Below are positions 1 to 4,087 of a DNA stretch of 5,362 nucleotides, piece by piece; the stretch's first letter is position 1; each line of letters opens with the position of its first letter. The notes under the pieces are model-generated. The model saw only the letters and a program-made list of their open reading frames with translations, was not told the DNA's origin and ran no database searches. Position numbers and translations under genes: made by a program. Source of the stretch: Bacteroidota bacterium (lineage in GTDB: Bacteria > Bacteroidota > Bacteroidia > Chitinophagales > Chitinophagaceae); contig CANHNT010000147.1 in assembly GCA_947461985.1 (NCBI GenBank), positions 1 to 5,362 on the forward strand. Direction: 5' to 3'.

Positions 1-19
1 CCGATCTGTAGCCGCCGTC
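1..19. other. GC-rich tail of an upstream unit, possibly a tRNA 3' end
   Basis: These 19 bases are 13/19 G+C, while the next 500 are about 80% A+T. In an AT-rich genome that usually marks the end of a structured RNA gene. Read as a tRNA, bases 2-6 (CGATC) fit the 3' half of a T-stem, bases 7-13 (TGTAGCC) an acceptor strand and base 14 (G) the discriminator, with a terminator following shortly. The partner strands lie outside the window, so this cannot be confirmed. Alternatives are the last codons of a coding region ending at the TAA at 26-28, or leftover adapter: the first seven bases equal the 3' end of the common Illumina adapter. Confidence 0.25.
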
Positions 20-26
20 TTATTAT

Positions 27-58
27 AAATCCTCAACAGCAATGTTGGGGATTTTTTT
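27..58 (+). terminator. Intrinsic terminator with GCAA tetraloop
   Basis: Bases 27-38 (AAATCCTCAACA) pair with 43-54 (TGTTGGGGATTT), giving a 12-bp stem with a single wobble pair. The loop is GCAA (39-42), a stabilising GNRA tetraloop. A T-run continues to base 58. This is a textbook Rho-independent terminator for rightward transcription from the unit left of the window. The A-run at 27-29 gives only a short U-tract on the opposite strand, so rightward use is the better reading. Confidence 0.88.
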
Positions 59-98
59 GTTTATAATTTTAAATTTTTATTGTCCCATTTTTGAATTA

Positions 99-110
99 CT
101 ACTTAAGTAG
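99..110. repeat. Perfect 12-bp palindrome
   Basis: CTACTTAAGTAG reads identically on both strands. After one mismatch on each side, two further flanking positions pair (TT at 96-97 with AA at 112-113). With no loop it cannot form a useful RNA hairpin, so a binding site for a dimeric regulator is the more natural reading. No gene starts nearby on either strand within the window, so its target is unknown. Confidence 0.4.
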
Positions 111-129
111 CAAATGGTATTTTGTATTT

Positions 130-145
130 TTTAGCAGGTGCTAAA
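130..145. repeat. Inverted repeat TTTAGCA-GG-TGCTAAA
   Basis: Two perfect 7-bp arms are separated by GG. In RNA it could fold as a 6-bp stem with loop AGGT. In DNA it is a symmetric 16-bp site. It lies between the palindrome at 99-110 and the stem-loop at 150-177, making three symmetric elements in under 80 bp. Confidence 0.4.
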
Positions 146-149
146 TATA

Positions 150-177
150 AAAATCATAATCGGCGCTTTATGATTTT
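150..177. repeat. Stem-loop with 10-bp AT arms and GC-rich loop
   Basis: AAAATCATAA (150-159) is exactly complementary to TTATGATTTT (168-177) around an 8-nt loop TCGGCGCT. Each arm contains only one G or C, so the RNA hairpin would be weak. The GC-rich loop stands out in this spacer. Part of the right arm recurs as a near-identical 12-mer at 224-235. It could be a weak bidirectional terminator or a protein-binding site; the sequence does not decide. Confidence 0.4.
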
Positions 178-334
178 AAAGAATTAACTTGTTTATGAGT
201 TATTTAGATACTTATTTGAAATTCGTTTTATGATTATTTAAATAGGAATCTTCTCATCTGATTGTTGTTGAATAAAGTGGTTTTTTAATTATTTTTAGTT
301 GATATTATTATTATACAGAAAAAAATATTCTTTT

Positions 335-365
335 TTTGACAAACATAAGTCAAGTAATATTTTTG
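335..365 (+). promoter_or_regulatory. Bacteroidota-type promoter, TTTG-N19-TAnnTTTG
   Basis: TTTG at 335-338 is followed after 19 nt by TATTTTTG at 358-365. This matches the -33/-7 promoter of the Bacteroidota primary sigma factor in both sequence and spacing. An A7-TATTC-T7 stretch at 319-337 lies just upstream. A lone TAnnTTTG is expected by chance in DNA this AT-rich, but the correctly spaced pair is much less likely. Transcription would begin around 369-373, giving either a leader of about 200 nt for the dehydrogenase operon or a separate small RNA. Confidence 0.5.
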
Positions 366-519
366 ATATATATATTGAATTAAAGGATGAAATGTTGGTT
401 GACATCTTTTATAACTAAATATAAATTGATTTTGATGAAGCTTAGTTTGCACTATTTTTTTTAATTTATTAAGTGTGATGGTACTAAATTATTATTGATA
501 ATTTAATTATAAGCTATGC

Positions 520-555
520 TTTGAGTATTTAATATCAATATATTTAATACTTTTG
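520..555 (+). promoter_or_regulatory. Promoter of the dehydrogenase operon
   Basis: TACTTTTG at 548-555 is an exact TAnnTTTG -7 element, 19 nt before the ATG at 575, giving a leader of roughly 15 nt. The nearest TTTG, at 520-523, sits 24 nt upstream, which is longer than the usual 19-21, so the -33 contact may be weak. The leader contains CTCTAAAA (560-567), also found after the enolase promoter, and ends A-rich without a Shine-Dalgarno sequence, as is normal in this phylum. Confidence 0.6.
525..550. repeat. Imperfect inverted repeat overlapping the operon promoter
   Basis: GTATTTAATAT (525-535) and ATATTTAATAC (540-550) form 11-bp arms with 10 of 11 positions complementary around CAAT. The same arms also contain a direct repeat of TATTTAATA with a 15-nt period. 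The element fills the space between the -33 and -7 regions and overlaps the first bases of the -7 box, where a repressor would act. AT-rich composition makes chance symmetry fairly likely. Confidence 0.35.
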
Positions 556-574
556 TTCACTCTAAAAAAATAAT

Positions 575-1543
575 ATGAATATCGTTAAAGAAAAAGTTTT
601 GGTAATTGGTGCTTGTGGCCAGATTGGTGTAGAATTGACCACTGAATTGAGGAGATTGTATGGTGCAAATAATGTGGTTGCAAGTGATTTAAGAGATGAA
701 CATGAATTGTTAAAAGGGACAGGTCCTTATGTGAGTTGTGATGTGATGAATAAAGAGATGTTGCACGTATTGATTATTCGACATAATATTACGCAGGTTT
801 ATTTATTAGCGGCTATTCTTTCAGCAACGGGCGAAAAAAATCCTGCTTTGGCTTGGCATATTAATATGCAAAGCTTATTGAACGTTTTAGAAATTGCGAA
901 GGAAGAGAAGTTGACAAAAATTTATTGGCCTAGTTCTATCGCTGTTTTTGGAGCGACATCGCCAAGGCAGAATACTCCTCAACATACTATTATTGAACCT
1001 ACTACTATTTACGGAATTAGTAAATATGCTGGTGAACGTTGGTGTGAGTATTACCATAAAAACTATGGCGTAGATGTGCGCAGCCTTCGTTATCCAGGTT
1101 TAATAAGTTATAAATCTGCTCCTGGAGGTGGTACTACAGATTATGCTGTTGAAATTTATCATGAGGCTTTGAGAGATAAAGATTATGAATGTTTTTTAAA
1201 TGAGGATACTTATTTGCCTATGATGTACATGCCTGATGCTATTCGTGCAACGATTGAATTAATGGAGGCTCCAATAGAAAATATTAAAATAAGAAGTTCG
1301 TATAATTTGAGTGCGATGAGTTTTTCGCCTAAAGAAATTAGCGCGTCTATTATTAAACATATTCCAGATTTTAAAATGACCTATAAGGAAGATTTTAGAC
1401 AACAAATTGCTAATAGTTGGCCTCAAAGCATTGATGATTCTGGAGCGCAACAAGACTGGGGCTGGAAGCCTGAATATGATTTGGAAGCTATGACATTGGA
1501 TATGTTGGATAATTTAAAAGCGCAATATAATCATCCATGTTAG
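575..1543 (+). CDS. L-threonine 3-dehydrogenase, SDR type (NAD-dependent epimerase-like fold)
   Basis: This cytosolic 322-residue protein probably oxidises L-threonine with NAD+ to 2-amino-3-ketobutyrate, the first step of threonine breakdown to glycine and acetyl-CoA. The fold is that of extended short-chain dehydrogenases. GACGQIG (12-18) is the glycine-rich nucleotide loop, Asp38 ends the second strand and favours NAD over NADP, Ser120/Ser121 lie in PSS, and Tyr146-x3-Lys150 (YGISK) is the catalytic pair. YPGLIS (173-178), PGGGTTDYAVEI (183-194), LPMMYMPDA and QSIDDSGAQQDWGWKP near the C-terminus are characteristic of bacterial SDR-type threonine dehydrogenases and not of sugar epimerases. 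Length matches the family. The start is the only ATG suited to the promoter 20 nt upstream. Its stop overlaps the next gene by 7 nt, so the two are co-transcribed. A glycine C-acetyltransferase (kbl) gene, the usual partner enzyme, is absent from the window. A related NAD-sugar epimerase is the less likely alternative. Confidence 0.88.
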   Translation: MNIVKEKVLVIGACGQIGVELTTELRRLYGANNVVASDLRDEHELLKGTGPYVSCDVMNKEMLHVLIIRHNITQVYLLAAILSATGEKNPALAWHINMQSLLNVLEIAKEEKLTKIYWPSSIAVFGATSPRQNTPQHTIIEPTTIYGISKYAGERWCEYYHKNYGVDVRSLRYPGLISYKSAPGGGTTDYAVEIYHEALRDKDYECFLNEDTYLPMMYMPDAIRATIELMEAPIENIKIRSSYNLSAMSFSPKEISASIIKHIPDFKMTYKEDFRQQIANSWPQSIDDSGAQQDWGWKPEYDLEAMTLDMLDNLKAQYNHPC

Positions 1544-2013
1544 AAGATAAAGTGTGGCAAAAATCAGCCAAAGAAAATCAAAAAAAATATACCCAATTTT
1601 TAAAACGCTGTGACCAACGGAAAGTAATTAAACTTTTGCCAGAGTTACATGATGAAGTATTTTCAAAAATAAACTGTTTAGATTGTGGAAACTGTTGCAA
1701 AAATCATTCACCTCGTTTTAAACAGCCAGATATAAAACGAATTTCAAAATATTTGGGAATGAAAGAGGGTGATTTTATTCAAAAATATTTACGATTAGAT
1801 GAAGAAAATGATTTTGTAAATAAAGCACAACCCTGTCAGTTTTTGCAAGCAGATAATACATGTGAAATTTATGATATGCGTCCAAGTGATTGTGCACGTT
1901 ATCCTTATACAGATGAAGATGTATTATTGAAAAGGCCTGCATTGACTTTGAAAAATGCGGAAGTTTGTCCTGCTGTTTTCACTATTTTAGAAGAATTAAC
2001 AAAAATTAGTTAA
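1537..2013 (+). CDS. YkgJ-family cysteine-cluster protein
   Basis: A soluble 158-residue protein with the CxxCxxCC domain (YkgJ family, PF03692), annotated as a zinc- or iron-chelating domain; the biochemical role is unknown. The motif CLDCGNCC places Cys47, Cys50, Cys53 and Cys54 together. Cys100, Cys109 and Cys119 follow in PCQFLQADNTCEIYDMRPSDC, then ARYPY, with Cys144 in VCPAVF. These eight cysteines are the expected full ligand set. Residues 1-45 are charged and probably helical. No signal peptide or membrane segment is seen. The ATG lies inside the end of the dehydrogenase gene (7-nt overlap), and the next in-frame Met is residue 75, beyond the first cysteines, so this start is secure. 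Translational coupling to the upstream gene is likely. Phosphofructokinase begins 18 nt downstream. A role in modifying or supplying metal to a partner is only a guess. Confidence 0.85.
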   Translation: MLEDKVWQKSAKENQKKYTQFLKRCDQRKVIKLLPELHDEVFSKINCLDCGNCCKNHSPRFKQPDIKRISKYLGMKEGDFIQKYLRLDEENDFVNKAQPCQFLQADNTCEIYDMRPSDCARYPYTDEDVLLKRPALTLKNAEVCPAVFTILEELTKIS

Positions 2014-2031
2014 TTTTAATAAAAAAATCAA

Positions 2032-3012
2032 ATGGCTTCAATTAAAAATATCGGCATCATGACTTCAGGTGGAGATTCTCCTGGTATGAATGCTGCAATT
2101 CGCGCTATTGTAAGAACTGCTTTTTCGCATAACATGGTTCCCTTTGGAATTATGAGGGGATACCAAGGAATGATAGAAGGGAATATTAAAGAATTACAAA
2201 CAACCGATGTTTCAAATATTATTCAACGAGGTGGTACTATTTTGAAAACTGCACGTAGCAAAGATTTTATGACCGAAGAGGGAATGAAAAAAGCGTATGA
2301 AAATATTAAATCACATCATATTGATGCCCTTGTATTAATTGGTGGAGATGGTACGATGAGAGGTGCAGTTGCTTTTTTTGAAAAATATAATATTCCAGCT
2401 ATTGGTTTACCAGGCACAATAGATAATGATTTAAATGGTACGGATTTTACAATTGGTTTTGATACTGCTGTTAACACTGCGGTTGGTGCGATTGATAAGA
2501 TAAGAGATACTGCTGAAGCACATAATAGACTTTTTATTGTAGAAGTTATGGGTCGTGATGCCGGATACATTGCTTTACACAGTGGTATTGCTTGTGGTGC
2601 AGAAAGTATTTTAATCCCTGAGCAGAAAGAATCGATTGATATGTTAATTGAGAATATTAAAAATGATCAACGAAGAAAAAAATTGACGAACATTATTGTA
2701 GTAGCAGAAGGCGATGAATTTGGTGGTGCGCAAGAACTAAGTAACAAGTTAAAAGATGAGTTGCCTTGGATAGATTATAGAGTAACTATTTTAGGTCACA
2801 TTCAACGAGGGGGAAGCCCAAGTTGTGCGGATCGTATTTTGTCGAGCAGATTAGGCTATGCAGCAGTTGAAGCTTTGGTAGCAAATCGCTCACAAGAAAT
2901 GGTCGGTATAATAAACGATAAAATAGAATTTACGCCTTTTCATAATTGTATAAAATCACATAAACCGATGTCCCAAGATTTGTTAACCATGATTAATGTT
3001 TTAGCAAAGTAG
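2032..3012 (+). CDS. pfkA: ATP-dependent 6-phosphofructokinase
   Basis: It phosphorylates fructose 6-phosphate to fructose 1,6-bisphosphate, the committed step of glycolysis, in the cytosol. At 326 residues it has the bacterial PfkA length. Visible sites are GGDSPGMN (13-20) and GGDGT (104-108) for ATP/Mg, PGTIDND (127-133) with catalytic Asp131, MGR (173-175), Glu226 in AEGDE, Arg250, and HIQRGGSP (256-263) for sugar phosphate. Gly107 and Gly128 mark the ATP-using type; pyrophosphate-dependent enzymes usually carry Asp and Lys there. Arg24, Arg28 and Arg158 match effector-site arginines 21, 25 and 154 of the E. coli enzyme, but the position of its Arg54 appears to be Thr57, so allosteric control may differ. 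It starts 18 nt after the YkgJ gene without a promoter of its own, so it is probably the third gene of the operon. The leader is A-rich with no Shine-Dalgarno sequence. Confidence 0.97.
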   Translation: MASIKNIGIMTSGGDSPGMNAAIRAIVRTAFSHNMVPFGIMRGYQGMIEGNIKELQTTDVSNIIQRGGTILKTARSKDFMTEEGMKKAYENIKSHHIDALVLIGGDGTMRGAVAFFEKYNIPAIGLPGTIDNDLNGTDFTIGFDTAVNTAVGAIDKIRDTAEAHNRLFIVEVMGRDAGYIALHSGIACGAESILIPEQKESIDMLIENIKNDQRRKKLTNIIVVAEGDEFGGAQELSNKLKDELPWIDYRVTILGHIQRGGSPSCADRILSSRLGYAAVEALVANRSQEMVGIINDKIEFTPFHNCIKSHKPMSQDLLTMINVLAK

Positions 3013-3030
3013 TAGTCATTTTAAATAAAA

Positions 3031-3054
3031 TAAAACGCGTACTTTTACGTTTTA
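3031..3054 (+). promoter_or_regulatory. Weak promoter-like element and inverted repeat before the beta-barrel gene
   Basis: The 48-nt gap after pfkA holds TAAAACG (3031-3037) and its exact complement CGTTTTA (3048-3054) around a 10-nt loop. No T-run follows, so it is not a convincing terminator. Within it, TACTTTTA (3040-3047) and TACGTTTT (3046-3053) each match the TAnnTTTG box except at the final G. Either could start a transcript with a leader of about 10 nt. Read-through from pfkA is equally possible. Confidence 0.35.
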
Positions 3055-3060
3055 ACAAAC

Positions 3061-3888
3061 ATGAAAAAAATATTTTTTTTATTGATTTTATTTGCATGCT
3101 TTCAAGTAGATGCGCAGGTATTTTTTCGAAAATCTGAATTTGGAATTAGTGGAGGAGGCTCAAATTATTTTGGCGATTTAAATCCTGAAGTCAAGTTTAA
3201 TTCGGCTGGTTACAGTGGCAGTCTTTATTATAAATATAATATTACAAAATATATTGCGTTAAAACTAAACTCAACTTATGCGCATATTGCAGGAGATGAT
3301 AAAAATTCACGTAATCCCTATCAATTAGAAAGGAATTTAAACTTTCAAAATAATATTTTTGAAATCACATTTGGAACTGAATTTCATTTTTTTGAATATA
3401 AAGTGGGCGATTTTGAACATCGATTTACTCCCTATATGACCTTAGGAATTGGTATGTTTTGGTATAATCCTTACACCACTCTAGAAGGTAAAAATTATTT
3501 TTTAAGACCATTGGGTACAGAGGGACAAAATTATGAATCCTATAAAGGTAGAAGATATACAGATCGTACAACTTGCTTTCCATTAGGCTTAGGATTTAAA
3601 TATTGGGTTGCAAAAGGAATTACGTTAAACGTGGAAATTACGAATAGACTCACCACTACCGATTATATTGATGATGTTAGCACCACTTATGTTGGCATTG
3701 ATAAGTTTCAAGATAATCAGCCAACACCTTATCCTATTCCTGCCGCTATTTTACAAGACAGAAGTTTAAACCACTTAGGCAACGTTGGTAAGCAGAGGGG
3801 AATTAGTACTACTACAGATCAATATATGACGATGCAAATTGGGTTTTCGTTTAGATTGCCAACTTATCGTTGTCCAGATGATTTTTAA
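3061..3888 (+). CDS. DUF6089-type outer-membrane beta-barrel protein
   Basis: A 275-residue exported protein, probably in the outer membrane; its function is unknown. Residues 1-18 form a signal peptide: MKK, a hydrophobic core (IFFLLILFACF), then VDA before Gln19, fitting signal peptidase I. Cys13 lies inside the core, but the preceding LFA is a poor lipobox, so a lipoprotein is less likely. After the signal, GISGGGSNYFGDLN (28-41) is the N-terminal signature of DUF6089-type proteins in Bacteroidota. Alternating aromatic/polar strands follow, such as GSLYYKYNI, IFEITFGTEFHFF, PYMTLGIGMFWY, PLGLGFKYWV and ITLNVEITNRL. A final strand (about 254-266) is followed by the short cysteine-containing tail YRCPDDF. 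About eight strands are plausible. Family members in other Bacteroidota are often near envelope-biogenesis genes; here it sits between two glycolytic genes. A general porin-like OmpA-barrel protein is the alternative name. Confidence 0.82.
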   Translation: MKKIFFLLILFACFQVDAQVFFRKSEFGISGGGSNYFGDLNPEVKFNSAGYSGSLYYKYNITKYIALKLNSTYAHIAGDDKNSRNPYQLERNLNFQNNIFEITFGTEFHFFEYKVGDFEHRFTPYMTLGIGMFWYNPYTTLEGKNYFLRPLGTEGQNYESYKGRRYTDRTTCFPLGLGFKYWVAKGITLNVEITNRLTTTDYIDDVSTTYVGIDKFQDNQPTPYPIPAAILQDRSLNHLGNVGKQRGISTTTDQYMTMQIGFSFRLPTYRCPDDF

Positions 3889-3900
3889 AATTTCGGACAA

Positions 3901-3950
3901 TAATTTTTGCATTTACTTGGCATCGGTGCCAATGATAATACTTCTTTTTT
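3901..3950 (+). terminator. Hairpin followed by T-tract, possible weak terminator
   Basis: TTGGCA (3917-3922) pairs perfectly with TGCCAA (3927-3932) around a TCGG loop. A T-rich run (CTTCTTTTTT) follows at 3941-3950, but 8 nt separate stem and run, so a canonical terminator is not formed. It is the best candidate for ending the beta-barrel transcript. TAATTTTTG at 3901-3909, just before the stem, resembles a -7 box with one extra base, so the element could instead be a short transcript or an enolase leader. Confidence 0.35.
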
Positions 3951-4059
3951 AAAATGGTTTTTAGTTAATGAAACTTATTTTTTAATCATTGGTTATTTTA
4001 TCAATGCGAATTGTTTCAATATTTATCCTTCTACATTAAACATTCAACATTCTTTTTAT

Positions 4060-4067
4060 TACTTTTG
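4060..4067 (+). promoter_or_regulatory. Promoter -7 element of enolase
   Basis: TACTTTTG is an exact TAnnTTTG box located 20 nt before the enolase ATG, giving a leader of about 17 nt. No TTTG is present at the expected -33 distance. CTCTAAAA follows 2 nt later (4070-4077), as it does 4 nt after the promoter of the first operon. Enolase therefore probably has its own promoter and does not rely on read-through across the 199-nt spacer. Confidence 0.6.
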
Positions 4068-4087
4068 CGCTCTAAAATAGTTTATTT

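Larger units (their letters stand above)
59..574. other. AT-rich spacer without a convincing gene
   Basis: This 516-nt stretch is about 80% A+T and is broken by stop codons in the frames I read. It holds three inverted repeats at 99-177, an A7/T7 pair at 319-337, a paired promoter motif at 335-365 and the promoter and inverted repeat of the following gene at 520-555. The 12-mer CGCTTTATGATT at 164-175 recurs with one change at 224-235, exactly 60 nt away. The only small reading frame of note is a 25-codon one at 387-464, treated as chance. It is long for a spacer between tightly packed operons. Confidence 0.7.

Noticed and set aside
319..337. A7-TATTC-T7 as an intrinsic terminator
   Set aside because: The stem has no G-C pair and would be too weak. 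An A/T-tract upstream of the promoter at 335-365 is the better reading.
399..427. Classical TTGACA-type sigma-70 promoter (TTGACA at 399-404, TAAATT after 17 nt)
   Set aside because: The -10 match is poor, and the Bacteroidota primary sigma factor uses the TTTG/TAnnTTTG type instead.
387..464. 25-codon frame starting ATGAAATGTTGG after AAAGG, downstream of the promoter at 335-365
   Set aside because: Short frames like this are common, the composition equals the surrounding spacer, and no recognisable motif or conservation can be seen. Bacteroidota do not depend on Shine-Dalgarno sites, so AAAGG is weak support.
486..504. Inverted repeat AAATTAT-TATTG-ATAATTT
   Set aside because: The arms contain only A and T, in about 80% AT sequence, so chance symmetry is the simplest explanation and the stem would be unstable.
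1259..1453. Minus-strand open frame of 64 codons inside the dehydrogenase gene
   Set aside because: It is a shadow of a well-supported gene on the other strand, with no protein family features.
2316..2570. Minus-strand open frame of 84 codons inside pfkA
   Set aside because: It is antisense to conserved phosphofructokinase codons, has no recognisable domain and no promoter of its own.
3061..3105. Lipoprotein signal with Cys13 in the beta-barrel precursor
   Set aside because: Phe at -2 does not fit a lipobox, and VDA before Gln19 gives a normal signal peptidase I site, as expected for a barrel protein.
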